This document shows positions 27,770-35,924 of a DNA stretch of 64,000 nt, in pieces. The first letter of the stretch is position 1. Each line of letters begins with the position of its first letter. The stretch is taken from the NCBI GenBank assembly GCA_963753815.1, contig CAVWDU010000002.1, positions 1 through 64,000 of the forward strand, in the 5' to 3' direction. The notes beneath the pieces were generated by a model. That model saw nothing but the letters and a program-made list of their open reading frames with translations. It was not told the DNA's origin and made no database searches. This DNA comes from CAVWDU01 sp963753815. GTDB lineage: Bacteria; Pseudomonadota; Gammaproteobacteria; Pseudomonadales; Halieaceae. Both the position numbers and the translations under genes were made by a program.

Positions 27770-28957
27770 TCAAGTGTTACCCAAGCCTGTGGAAGGTTTG
27801 TTTAGAATATTGTAGAGCGTGTTCACAATGCTCACCGCTCTGGGGTCACCCACCAGATCATTGCCCATCTGGTTCATCACGTAGGCGCAGCCCAGACCAT
27901 GCTTCGGGTCACCGAAAGCAAATGAGCCCCCCCAACCGGAATGACCGAAGGCTTCCGGATTGGGGCCGTATAGGCCCAGACTGTTGATCAAAAAGCCGCA
28001 GCCCCAGCGCGCCTCCAAACCGAGCACACGATCAATCCCAGAGCACTGCACCTCGCGCATCGCAGTCAGTGTCGCACGATCAACAAGCTCTTGATCCGCC
28101 ACCCGCCCGTCGCTGGCGAGTGCTGCATATAGCGTCGCCAGTGAACGGGCGTCGGCAAAACCATTGGCGGAGGGAATACAGGCTTCGCGCCATCCGGGCG
28201 TGTTTGGCAGCGTGGGCTCCATGACCGGGTTAGCCAGAGCGGCTAACTGAATAGTATCCAGCTCCGGCACCACGGCCGCAGAACCCCCTCCATCCAGAGC
28301 CGGCGCGTACAACGTCGCTGCGCTGTCATACCGGTCCGCCGGCAAACCCATCGTAATATTCAGACCGCAGCCGGCCCGAAGTTCTTCTGCCACGAAGCGG
28401 TTCAGATCACGACCATCCACGCGCCGAACCAGTTCATCCAGCAAAAAGCCGACGCTGATCGCATGGTAACCGCTGCCCTCGCCCAGCGACCAGAATGGCT
28501 CCTGAGTGGCAAGTTCAGCCGCGGCCGCCGCGCTGTCGTAAAGCGTGCCCACATCAACGGGCCGCCGAAAACCACAGAGGCCTGCCTGATGGGACAGCAA
28601 CTGGGCGACGGTCACCTCCGCCTTACCCGCAGCCGCAAAGTCGGGCCAGTAAAAGCTCACCGGTGCGTCGTAGGCCAATTGTCCGCGCGATACCAGCATC
28701 GAAACGCAGGCCGCAGTCACGCCTTTGGTCGTCGACCAGACGTTGGCCACGGTCGAATTCTCCCAGGGCGCGCTCGCGGCACGATCCCGCAGACCACCCC
28801 AGAGTTCCACCACTGGCTCACCATCGACGACCACCGCGAGCCCCGCGCCGGTGTCTCCGTGCTGCGCAAACAGCGCTTCGAAAGCATCCCCGAGCGCAGC
28901 GAATTTCTCGGCGCAGCGCCCCTGAATCTGCACGTCGGCCTCCTTCGCGTTATTCAA
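27770..28957 (-). CDS. EstB-like serine hydrolase (beta-lactamase fold esterase)
   Basis: A 395-residue family VIII-type esterase. It has VWSTTKGVTAACVSMLVSRG (Ser-x-x-Lys), GSGYHAISVGFLLDELVRRV (Tyr motif) and AFGHSGWGGSFAFGDP (the HSGWGG motif replacing Lys-Thr-Gly). Such enzymes cleave esters or lactones and not usually beta-lactams. There is no signal peptide, so it is cytoplasmic. It overlaps the end of the TonB receptor gene by 8 bases, so uptake and hydrolysis of the same compound are probably linked. Confidence 0.86.
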   Translation of the reverse strand: MNNAKEADVQIQGRCAEKFAALGDAFEALFAQHGDTGAGLAVVVDGEPVVELWGGLRDRAASAPWENSTVANVWSTTKGVTAACVSMLVSRGQLAYDAPVSFYWPDFAAAGKAEVTVAQLLSHQAGLCGFRRPVDVGTLYDSAAAAAELATQEPFWSLGEGSGYHAISVGFLLDELVRRVDGRDLNRFVAEELRAGCGLNITMGLPADRYDSAATLYAPALDGGGSAAVVPELDTIQLAALANPVMEPTLPNTPGWREACIPSANGFADARSLATLYAALASDGRVADQELVDRATLTAMREVQCSGIDRVLGLEARWGCGFLINSLGLYGPNPEAFGHSGWGGSFAFGDPKHGLGCAYVMNQMGNDLVGDPRAVSIVNTLYNILNKPSTGLGNT

Positions 28958-31190
28958 AAAGTTTGATCACCGACAGGCCGTAGGTTCGCGGCGGGCCGTA
29001 GACCCGGAATCCATTACCAAAGGCGAGCTGGTTAAAACCTTGCGCCACATACTCCTCGTCGCCGAGGTTCTTGCCCCAGAGCGAAAACTCCAGGCTCGCA
29101 CCCGCATACCAGGTAAGTCGCGCGTTGGTCACGGTAAAACTGTCGGCCTGGAGCAGAGGATCGTTCAGAGAATCCCGAAACACCTCCGCCTGGTAGCGTG
29201 AGTCGAGGGCAATTTCCATGGCTTGATCGCCGGCGAACTCTGCGCGGTAACGAAGGTCAATACTGAAGGAGGTCTCCGGCGCATCGGGCAGCTCATTACC
29301 GGCGGGCACGATCCCGTCAGGTCCGGGAAAACTCTCCAGCTCTGTGTCCAGAATGCCTCCGCCGATGGTTGCGGAAAAACCCTCCAGGGATTGCGGATAC
29401 CAACCGACCTGAAAATCCGCACCGAAGATCTCGGCACCGGGGATATTTCCGAGGCGCTGGGTCGGGATCGCGCCGGAGTTATCCCGAATGTAGGATTGCA
29501 CATCGTTATAGTCGTAGTAGAACACGCTGGCCTCATAACGCAGGCCAAGATCATTCACCTGCCCCTTTATTCCTATCTCCAGGGCCATGAGATCTTCTGG
29601 ATCATAAGGCTGCAGCTGCTCGGGCAATGTCGCTACACCGGTAAAGAAGCCGCCGCTCTTGGTGCCCTGGGCCGCACTCGCAAACAACATGCTATCGTCG
29701 CTGAACTGCCAGTTCAGACCGATACGCCAGTCGATGCTCGTATCCGAGATCTCATCATCAACGCTCGCCAGGGTGATCGGTGGCGTGCCAAAGGGCGCCA
29801 TGGTCAGAAAACTCGCAGGTGGCAACGACACCAGATCCCGGGTAAATCCGACGTTGGATCTATCCTCCTCGCTCACCCGCAGACCCCCTATGAGGGTCAG
29901 AGTGTCCGACAGCGCGTACTCGCCGTTGGCGAAGATCGATAGAGTCTCGACCTCAAGGTCAGCGGAAGAGAACGTTGTGGTGTTGAGCAGGTCCTGCAAC
30001 TCTCCGGCATAGGTGGTCAGAATCTCGTCCTGGGAGTAGAAGAGTCCGAGCTGCCAGACGAGGCTTTCGTCGCCGCCGTCGAGACGAAATTCCTGGGAGA
30101 ATTGCTGGACCTCGTCGGCGTTATTAAAGTCCGTAATACGTGCGGGACTTGCATCGACATCCGAGCCATAGCTGCGGTCAAAGTCAATGAAAGCAGTCAC
30201 CGAGCGCAAGGTCGCGAATGACAGTTCATGATCAATCAGCAACATGGTTGCTGTCTGGTCCATCTCGTAGGCCGGGTCGATAGACCAGGCGCCGCGGAAC
30301 GGGTCGCCATCGGTATCGCTATAGCCCAGCAGGTTGCTACAGCCTGGGCTTCCCGGACAGTTGGATTCCCCGGCGGTGGGCAGCAGTCCGAAAAACTCCG
30401 GAGAACCCAGCTCCGAGTCTGCCGTTTGAGCCTCGAGTTTTAATGACACCTCGGTGCGATCCGATGCGCGCCAGGTCGCCCAGGCACGCCCCATGGCCAC
30501 GTCGCGCTCACCCAGGTCGCTCCCGGTCACGGAGTTATCCCAGAAACCTTCGCCCTGGCGGATCAGCTTGCCGGAAAAACGAAACGCCAGAGTGTCACTC
30601 GCCGGGAGGTTAATCATGCCCTCAAGCTCGCCGCTGGAGTAGTTGCCTATGCCACCCGATAATCGACCGCTAACCCCCGAGAAATCTGGCCTCGCAGTCA
30701 TCACATTCAGTGCTCCCGCCGTCGCGTTCCGGCCATAGACCGTGCCCTGAGGCCCCTTGAGCACTTCCATCTGAGCCAGGTCAAAGAAGTCCGAGCTCAG
30801 TAGCGCCAGAGAACTCAGCGACACCTCATCGATGTACACGCCGGTGGCTGGATTGTTAGCCGCGTTGAAGTCATTCAGGCCCACACCCCGAATAGTGATG
30901 ATAGGCATCAGACCCGGTATGAATTCTTTGACCGCGGCATTAGGAGTAAACAGTGAAATGTCCGTCACCGCATTGATGCGTCGATCGCGGATCTCTGTCT
31001 CATCAGCCACGCTTACCGCAAGGCCGACCGACATCAGGGACTGCTCACGCTTCTGAGCCGTGACGACCACTTCCTCAAGCGGCCCTGCGATCTGAGCACC
31101 CGCAGTAACACTGGTGAGGCTTGCTAGAGCGACCGCAACAAGCATCGGCCGACGCGGGATTGATGATTTAGGGGTTTGAATCGACGGCAT
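28950..31190 (-). CDS. TonB-dependent receptor
   Basis: A 746-residue outer-membrane receptor. A signal peptide (RPMLVAVALASLTSVTAGAQ) is followed by LEEVVVTAQKREQSLMSVGL, the TonB-interacting and plug start. Plug motifs are MPIITIRGVGLNDFN and DFFDLAQMEVLKGPQGTVYG, with GRNATAGALNVMTARP after it. The barrel ends in VIKLFE with a terminal aromatic region. The type resembles receptors for organic compounds in sphingomonads and marine gammaproteobacteria rather than classical siderophore receptors. It is divergent from the double-TetR gene, which is the obvious regulator, and heads the operon with the EstB-like hydrolase and the propeller protein. Confidence 0.9.
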   Translation of the reverse strand: MPSIQTPKSSIPRRPMLVAVALASLTSVTAGAQIAGPLEEVVVTAQKREQSLMSVGLAVSVADETEIRDRRINAVTDISLFTPNAAVKEFIPGLMPIITIRGVGLNDFNAANNPATGVYIDEVSLSSLALLSSDFFDLAQMEVLKGPQGTVYGRNATAGALNVMTARPDFSGVSGRLSGGIGNYSSGELEGMINLPASDTLAFRFSGKLIRQGEGFWDNSVTGSDLGERDVAMGRAWATWRASDRTEVSLKLEAQTADSELGSPEFFGLLPTAGESNCPGSPGCSNLLGYSDTDGDPFRGAWSIDPAYEMDQTATMLLIDHELSFATLRSVTAFIDFDRSYGSDVDASPARITDFNNADEVQQFSQEFRLDGGDESLVWQLGLFYSQDEILTTYAGELQDLLNTTTFSSADLEVETLSIFANGEYALSDTLTLIGGLRVSEEDRSNVGFTRDLVSLPPASFLTMAPFGTPPITLASVDDEISDTSIDWRIGLNWQFSDDSMLFASAAQGTKSGGFFTGVATLPEQLQPYDPEDLMALEIGIKGQVNDLGLRYEASVFYYDYNDVQSYIRDNSGAIPTQRLGNIPGAEIFGADFQVGWYPQSLEGFSATIGGGILDTELESFPGPDGIVPAGNELPDAPETSFSIDLRYRAEFAGDQAMEIALDSRYQAEVFRDSLNDPLLQADSFTVTNARLTWYAGASLEFSLWGKNLGDEEYVAQGFNQLAFGNGFRVYGPPRTYGLSVIKLFE

Positions 31191-31352
31191 GGCAACAATC
31201 CATATTTATTGGTATTTCTACATACTAATATGTCGAAATATTATTGCAAGCACTTTTTTGATGCGACAACGCGTGCCGCCACGCAGAGAAATAACCGTGA
31301 ACTGGTACACGCGATTCTGTGATCGGCATCGCCTTTGGGGTAACTTAGCCGC

Positions 31353-32615
31353 ATGAACCAACGTAATGCCGCCAGGGCCACGCAGAGCCAGACATCGTCG
31401 AAACGCGAGGATAAGCGTCGCAAACTAATGCACCTCGCTGCAAAGGCCATGAACCGGGATGGAGCTGCCGCCGTCACTCCCGCTTTACTGGCGGGAAACA
31501 CCGGACTGTCTCGCAATGCGCTTTACCACTACTTCCCCGACAAGCAAGCGCTACTCTTCGCCTGTTACCGCGATGCGGCAGAGGAGATTCTCAACACCGC
31601 CGAAAAGGCCCGAGACCCCGCCCGAACCTCGAGAGAGCAGTTAACAGCACTGATCAAAGGCTTACTGGATGCTCCCGACCATGTCGCGATTTTCCACGAC
31701 CTGGACCTGCTCCCACCTGAAAGCGCCAAGTCGCTGCGTGCACTTCAGTCCCAAGGGCTGAAAGCAATAAGGCGCATTATCGACGACGGCATCAAGAGTG
31801 GAGAATTCCGCGAGATCAACTCGGGCACCGCCGCGCATGTGCTGCTCGGGATATCCGAATGGGCACGACTTTGGGCCACATGGACCGGTACCAAGATCCA
31901 GGAGCCCGACCAAAGCTCCAACGCCGGCATGAGCTTGGGAGACGCAATTGCCCATTGCCTGCTGCATGGGTTCCGCCGAGACGTTCAGCCGCTGCAAACC
32001 CCTCCGCCGGTCGACTACCTGATGAGCAACGCGATCGATGTACTCGACAGGGAAGCCGTAGGTACTGAAAAACGGCTGGCACTACTCGGTGTTGCATCCC
32101 AGCTGTTTAACCGGCGCGGGATTGGCGCTACCTCTATCGATGACATCGCGAGCGCCGCCGGCGCCACAAAGGGGCTCATATATCACCATTTCAACAATAA
32201 AGAGGCGCTGGTAGAAGCCTGCTACGACCGCGCCTTTGATATCTATGAGCGCTTTGCCGATGAGGCGGAGGGCGCAGCCGGGACAGGCGCCATGCAATCT
32301 TTAACCTGGCCAATGCATCTCTGTGCTCAAGCAATGTTGTCCCGTTCGCCCCCACTGATACTGCAGGGAGGGGCCACAAAGTTACCCACTCGTCATCGCC
32401 AGCGTGCCGTTGCGCTAGCCGAGCGCTTCCGTCGGGATATGCAGTGCGCTATTGATGAGGGAATTGCGGACAAGCTGGCCATGCCTATCGTCGATCTATC
32501 TGCGGGCTCGTTCTTCTGGATTCCCCGATGGCACCGAGAGGCTGCGAAAATTGGCCCGTTCGATTTGGGCGATCAGATTACGGATCTGCTTTGCGAGGGA
32601 ATGCTCGCATGCTGA
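31353..32615 (+). CDS. Double TetR-domain transcriptional regulator
   Basis: A 420-residue protein with two complete TetR units in tandem. The first helix-turn-helix is at about residues 24-70 (AVTPALLAGNTGLSRNALYH, then YFPDKQALL). The second is at about 240-290 (ATSIDDIASAAGATKGLIYH, then HFNNKEALVEACYD). Each is followed by a helical ligand domain. Ordinary TetR proteins have about 200 residues and act as dimers, so this one may bind DNA as a built-in dimer and sense two ligands or one at two sites. It is divergent from the TonB receptor operon, with 160 bases between. The frame is open throughout, so the fusion is not an artefact of a lost stop seen here. Confidence 0.88.
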   Translation: MNQRNAARATQSQTSSKREDKRRKLMHLAAKAMNRDGAAAVTPALLAGNTGLSRNALYHYFPDKQALLFACYRDAAEEILNTAEKARDPARTSREQLTALIKGLLDAPDHVAIFHDLDLLPPESAKSLRALQSQGLKAIRRIIDDGIKSGEFREINSGTAAHVLLGISEWARLWATWTGTKIQEPDQSSNAGMSLGDAIAHCLLHGFRRDVQPLQTPPPVDYLMSNAIDVLDREAVGTEKRLALLGVASQLFNRRGIGATSIDDIASAAGATKGLIYHHFNNKEALVEACYDRAFDIYERFADEAEGAAGTGAMQSLTWPMHLCAQAMLSRSPPLILQGGATKLPTRHRQRAVALAERFRRDMQCAIDEGIADKLAMPIVDLSAGSFFWIPRWHREAAKIGPFDLGDQITDLLCEGMLAC

Positions 32616-32859
32616 TCGGAATCGAAGGCGCGGTTGCCCCCGGATTTGAATGAGTCCGCGTCATGTATCAAAACGACATGCACTCAACAGGTTAGCGCTT
32701 CGTTGTATCGGATTGTCTGCCGACATTTTGGTCTCCAGGTTCCGTCCTGCAGTAGACAGCTCACATATTGAGAATGCGGCTGTTATGTTGGCAAACGGTG
32801 TCGATAACTGTGGTTTGCCGGCATGAGCGAACCGTTTCTGGCGAATGTTTTCGCTGGAT

Positions 32860-34317
32860 CTAGCGTTGCTCGCTGTGATGCATCACGACCGGACACCTCC
32901 CTCGCCTTGACGTCCTTTGTCCAGCCGGGGCCATCGTTTTTTGAAGGAAGTGCAGCTGAGCGCTGTAGGCGTCGCGGGCACCCATGGCATTGCCCTCGGG
33001 GTTTCCACCGACGCGAATCAGACTACCCATCATAGGGTGAAAATATTCATCGGCCAGAGACGAGACCGGGTTAGCCCAAACGATGCCGTGTCCCGCTCCC
33101 GGCGTGTGGCGGTGCTCAACAGCGTGAGGATAATCGTGCTGCGCCAACCTCCTGACCAAAGCGGCCGCAGTTATTGAAGAAGGCCAGACTTCATCAGCCT
33201 CGGCGGAGATCAGCATTATTGGAGCACCGATGTGCTCCACCGGTATGACAAACTCCTCATTCGGGTGGCGCATTGCGTCCAGGTATACACGTCGATAAGA
33301 GGGCGAGCGGTCCACTGCGTCCACGGGAGGCAACTCCTCGACATTCAGGGGTGCTCCGAGAATCGCCTCGCCGGCGAGCGTCCATGACGCCCCGAAAGCA
33401 TTGTCAGCTCCACAACATCCGGCCCAAACTACATTGGACGGCACCCCTGCAACCACCGCCGCGACCCGGTCCGGGAAGCTGGACGCGACCAGCAGCGCCG
33501 CCTCTGCGCCGCGGGACAGCCCGGAGAGTGCCACGCGCTCTGCGTTGTACCTCGAGCGCATGAAATCCATAGCGTCGCGGAAGTACTCAAGGGGTACATG
33601 CATCAGATTCGGTGGCAGCCCGTCCCGACCGAAGTAGGCAACGCTGAGGACGGCAAAACCTTGCGAGGCGAGCAGCGCCGGTGTTCGTTCCTCGATGGCA
33701 CCATTTGAACCGGTGAGGTAAACGACGGCCGGGAATGGACCTTTCCCCGGCGGCTCAAACAGCAATGCTTGCAGACCGCCATCTGCTATCTCCTGTCGCA
33801 TCACTCCTCTCGCCATATACTCCATGGACTGTGTGGCAGCTACTACCGACGGTGACGCTGCACTGTGCGCGGCAAACTGAAGTGATGTTGCTCCCGAAAT
33901 GCGGAGCGATGGTGTCCTGGGGGCGGTCGCGGGGACACAGGCAGGGAACAGGCAGTCGCCCAGATCGGGCGGCAGCATGGATCGGATGAGCCCGGTGTCA
34001 TCAACCCCACGATAAGTTCCGCCTATCGAAGCGGCCGTAGCCACGTCCACCCTACCGCCAGCATCGGCGTAGTAGACACCGCGGCTGCGCCAGGTCACCT
34101 CATTCTCATCTGTCAGCGTGACTTCAATCGTGACCTTCTCACCAGGTACCGCATCTGAAACGGTGATTTCGTAGTCGTCAAACACCAGCCGGCTCGCGGG
34201 CGCGACTGACAAATGCAGATCGGCTGCAGGGCTGTGGATGCAATTTGCCAGAAATGCAGCGGCGAGAATCCACAATGAAAAGTTCCTAGGCTTCACGGTG
34301 TAAAGGTCCGGTGCCAT
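32860..34317 (-). CDS. BAAT-type acyl-CoA thioesterase/acyltransferase family hydrolase
   Basis: A 485-residue protein with two parts typical of the bile-acid-CoA:amino acid N-acyltransferase/thioesterase family. The N-terminal immunoglobulin-like domain reads LVFDDYEITVSDAVPGEKVT and EVTWRSRGVYYADAGGRVDV. The C-terminal alpha/beta hydrolase holds the nucleophile in VALSGLSRGAEAALLVASSF, an Asp in AEADEVWPSS and a His in TPGAGHGIVW. The family usually has Cys or Ser as nucleophile; here it is Ser. The hydrophobic segment FSLWILAAAFLANCIHSPAA near the start suggests export. It lies 2 bases after the CocE-type remnant, so both belonged to one operon. Confidence 0.82.
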   Translation of the reverse strand: MAPDLYTVKPRNFSLWILAAAFLANCIHSPAADLHLSVAPASRLVFDDYEITVSDAVPGEKVTIEVTLTDENEVTWRSRGVYYADAGGRVDVATAASIGGTYRGVDDTGLIRSMLPPDLGDCLFPACVPATAPRTPSLRISGATSLQFAAHSAASPSVVAATQSMEYMARGVMRQEIADGGLQALLFEPPGKGPFPAVVYLTGSNGAIEERTPALLASQGFAVLSVAYFGRDGLPPNLMHVPLEYFRDAMDFMRSRYNAERVALSGLSRGAEAALLVASSFPDRVAAVVAGVPSNVVWAGCCGADNAFGASWTLAGEAILGAPLNVEELPPVDAVDRSPSYRRVYLDAMRHPNEEFVIPVEHIGAPIMLISAEADEVWPSSITAAALVRRLAQHDYPHAVEHRHTPGAGHGIVWANPVSSLADEYFHPMMGSLIRVGGNPEGNAMGARDAYSAQLHFLQKTMAPAGQRTSRRGRCPVVMHHSEQR

Positions 34318-34319
34318 GA

Positions 34320-34738
34320 CTAAGGGAGCACGTCCAGGACCACCTGCGATGGATGGCCCGCACCAAAGTGAACCCGGTTGCCCGCGACGACTGGCGCTGC
34401 CTGTTCATAGTGGGGCTCCATGGTATTCAGATTCCGGGCGAAGCGGGGGAAGTTTGACGATGATATCTCCAGCCTGATTCGATGCCCTTTCTTGAAAGTA
34501 TTGGCCGTATTCATCGGTGCGAAGCTGAGTCGGTAGACTTCACCCTCGGACATCGCCGGCGCCTGTGCTTCGTAGCCGTCTCGCCAGCTCACGCGCTGAA
34601 TGTTTTCGTTAATGTTGTACGCCGTCCCATCTGGCAGCACATCAACAAGCTTCACTGTGAAATCGGTATCGCCGGCGTCAGACGATACGTACAGCGTAAC
34701 GTTGACTTCTCCCGCCACCGCCACGTCACTCTCGAAAA
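34320..34738 (-). pseudogene. CocE/NonD-family hydrolase, C-terminal domain remnant
   Basis: About 138 residues form the jelly-roll C-terminal domain of CocE/X-Pro dipeptidyl-peptidase-like hydrolases: VAVAGEVNVTLYVSSDAGDT, DFTVKLVDVLPDGTAYNINE, ANTFKKGHRIRLEISSSNFP and RFARNLNTMEP. The catalytic alpha/beta hydrolase part, about two thirds of the protein, is missing. Homology stops at about 34740, where a tyrosine-recombinase fragment starts on the opposite strand. This is a recombination joint inside the gene. Confidence 0.82.
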
Positions 34739-34740
34739 GC

Positions 34741-34925
34741 CTGTGACCAACGGCACGTCGTTGCAGGAGCTGATGGAGCTCGGCGGGTGGAAGTCCTACG
34801 AGATGGTGCTGCGCTATGCGCATCTGGCACCGGATCATTTGAGTCACGCCGCGGCGCGTATCGAGAGCAGATTGGTAGAGATCGTAGAGCCTGACTCTAC
34901 GAAAACTCTACGCTCTGCGTCATGA
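34741..34925 (+). pseudogene. Tyrosine recombinase (phage-type integrase), C-terminal remnant
   Basis: The last 60 residues of a site-specific tyrosine recombinase: GTSLQELMELGGWKSYEMVL followed by RYAHLAPDHLSHAAARIES. The Tyr in MVLRYAHL is the catalytic nucleophile and GGW the conserved tryptophan motif. The R...HxxR box is absent. It is joined at about 34740 to the CocE remnant. The fragment ends 36 bases before a tRNA-derived repeat, the position an integrase occupies in islands inserted at tRNA genes. Confidence 0.85.
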
Positions 34926-34960
34926 AGGTCGAACTGAGGACGCTAAGTTCTTGATTTGAT

Positions 34961-35137
34961 TGGCGCGCCTGGCACGATGACTCAGAACACCCTCAGGGGT
35001 GTTCTGACCCTGCGGGCTTCGCCGCGTGGCGGCTCGGTGCAAAACGCTACCGCGTTTTGTCGAACGGGCACGTTTAATCGACCAGACAAACCGACTAAAC
35101 AAAAAAGCCACCCCGAGGGGTGGCCTTTTTGTTTAGA
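34961..35137 (-). repeat. tRNA-Arg-derived 177-bp repeat, distal unit
   Basis: Reading away from the tRNA (minus strand), the unit starts with a terminator-like hairpin, then two more strong hairpins (CAAAACGC/GCGTTTTG and CAGAACACCC/GGGTGTTCTG). It ends with the 18-base 3' tail of tRNA-Arg including CCA. It is identical by eye to the proximal unit at 35138-35314. An open frame from GTG 35111 through the unit gives an arginine-rich peptide (SIKRARSTKRGSVLHRAATR). The layout matches that of the E. coli tyrT repeats (about 178 bp, tRNA 3' end, rtT RNA and protamine-like Tpr), though no sequence homology was tested. Confidence 0.85.
35097..35135. terminator. Copy of the tRNA-Arg terminator in the distal repeat unit
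   Basis: GCCACCCC-GA-GGGGTGGC stem flanked by A-run and T-run (CTTTTTGTTT), identical to the hairpin at 35274-35312. It is symmetric enough to act in both directions. Confidence 0.75.
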
Positions 35138-35314
35138 TGGCGCGCCTGGCACGATGACTCAGAACACCCTCAGGGGTGTTCTGACCCTGCGGGCTTCGCC
35201 GCGTGGCGGCTCGGTGCAAAACGCTACCGCGTTTTGTCGAACGGGCACGTTTAATCGACCAGACAAACCGACTAAACAAAAAAGCCACCCCGAGGGGTGG
35301 CCTTTTTGTTTAGA
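35138..35314 (-). repeat. tRNA-Arg-derived 177-bp repeat, proximal unit
   Basis: The first unit directly behind the 3' end of tRNA-Arg. It contains the terminator hairpin (35274-35312), the stem CAAAACGC/GCGTTTTG at 35217-35236 and the ten-pair stem CAGAACACCC/GGGTGTTCTG at 35160-35183. Its last 18 bases (35138-35155 on the plus strand) repeat the tRNA 3' end. A GTG-initiated frame from 35288 to 35133 would give a 51-residue arginine-rich peptide overlapping the repeated tRNA tail. Read-through of the terminator would give a structured RNA. Confidence 0.85.
35274..35312. terminator. Rho-independent terminator of tRNA-Arg
   Basis: An eight-pair perfect stem GCCACCCC/GGGGTGGC with a two-base loop, extended by complementary A and T runs. 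It stands 3 bases past the CCA end of the tRNA on the minus strand, and again in the next repeat unit. Confidence 0.85.
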
Positions 35315-35391
35315 TGGCGCGCCTGGCACGATTCGAACGTGCGACCGCCTGGTTCGTAGCCAGGTACTCTATCCAGCTGAGCTACAGGCGC
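35315..35391 (-). tRNA. tRNA-Arg(ACG)
   Basis: A complete 77-base cloverleaf with encoded CCA. The acceptor stem is GCGCCTG/CAGGCGC, the D arm GCTC/GAGT, and the anticodon stem CCTGG/CCAGG around loop CTACGAA, giving anticodon ACG. The T arm is GCACG-TTCGAAT-CGTGC. ACG is read as ICG and decodes CGU, CGC and CGA arginine codons. The last 18 bases are repeated at 35138, 34961 and 23237. A consensus-like promoter lies 12 bases upstream of the first base. Confidence 0.97.
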
Positions 35392-35402
35392 GTAGGGGCG
35401 GT

Positions 35403-35431
35403 ATGATAGGTAGCTGCCAGCGGTTAGTCAA
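35403..35431 (-). promoter_or_regulatory. Sigma-70 promoter of tRNA-Arg
   Basis: On the minus strand TTGACT and TATCAT are separated by exactly 17 bases and precede the tRNA by 12 bases. The sequence between -10 and the tRNA (ACCGCCCCTAC) is GC-rich, as in stringently controlled stable-RNA promoters. Confidence 0.85.
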
Positions 35432-35495
35432 GCGGCCTGGGGGGCTGCTCATGCGCCACGATGGGCCCGGCACCGGCCCTTCGTCGCGCCCCCTG

Positions 35496-35924
35496 CTACC
35501 TGTTTATGAAGCCCTCGTCGGAGCGCATATAGATTCGAATCGGCCACTGAGTGTCTTCGCTGAGCCTGATCACCAGACCGTAGTTGTCCTCGTCGTAGTC
35601 GTCCACCCACTCGTACTGGATATCCAGCAACGGTTCCGGCTTTTCGGGCTTGCGGCCGATCACGACAACTTCCTCGATGGCATCCGGGTTGCCAACGGAT
35701 TTCTTGGGAACGGCCAGCGTGATCGTGTGATACCCGGCCTCCCCTTCGGTGTCGATACGGCGCACCTCAGTCCCGGTACGCTGGTCCCGATGCCCGGTGA
35801 CAAACTCCATCCAGTCGGACCCCATCGGGAGCGATGCTTCCTGAGCGAGGCTGCTGACAGGCGAGAACAGAGTAGGTAAGAGCAACGCGAACCCAAAGGC
35901 ATGGCGCAAGTGCGATTGGCGCAT
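35496..35924 (-). CDS. Small secreted protein of unknown function with EEVVVIG motif
   Basis: A 142-residue protein not recognised as a known family. The start ATG at 35924 has GGAGG 7 bases upstream; a longer frame from 36176 has no support. A signal peptide (RHAFGFALLLPTLFSPVSSL, then AQ) implies export. The mature part holds HTITLAVPKKSVGNPDAIEE, directly followed by VVVIGRKPEKPEP. The EEVVVIG stretch resembles the segment at the N-terminus of many TonB-dependent receptors (EEVVVTG). The acidic tail reads YEWVDDYDEDNYGLVIRLSE. The resemblance is only a pattern. A role near TonB-type transport is a guess. Confidence 0.65.
   Translation of the reverse strand: MRQSHLRHAFGFALLLPTLFSPVSSLAQEASLPMGSDWMEFVTGHRDQRTGTEVRRIDTEGEAGYHTITLAVPKKSVGNPDAIEEVVVIGRKPEKPEPLLDIQYEWVDDYDEDNYGLVIRLSEDTQWPIRIYMRSDEGFINR

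Noticed and set aside
34956..35879. A 307-residue plus-strand open frame across the repeats and tRNA-Arg containing GTIRTCDRLVRSQ
   Set aside because: This is the familiar false protein read from the antisense of a tRNA gene and its repeats. The tRNA and terminators explain the sequence.
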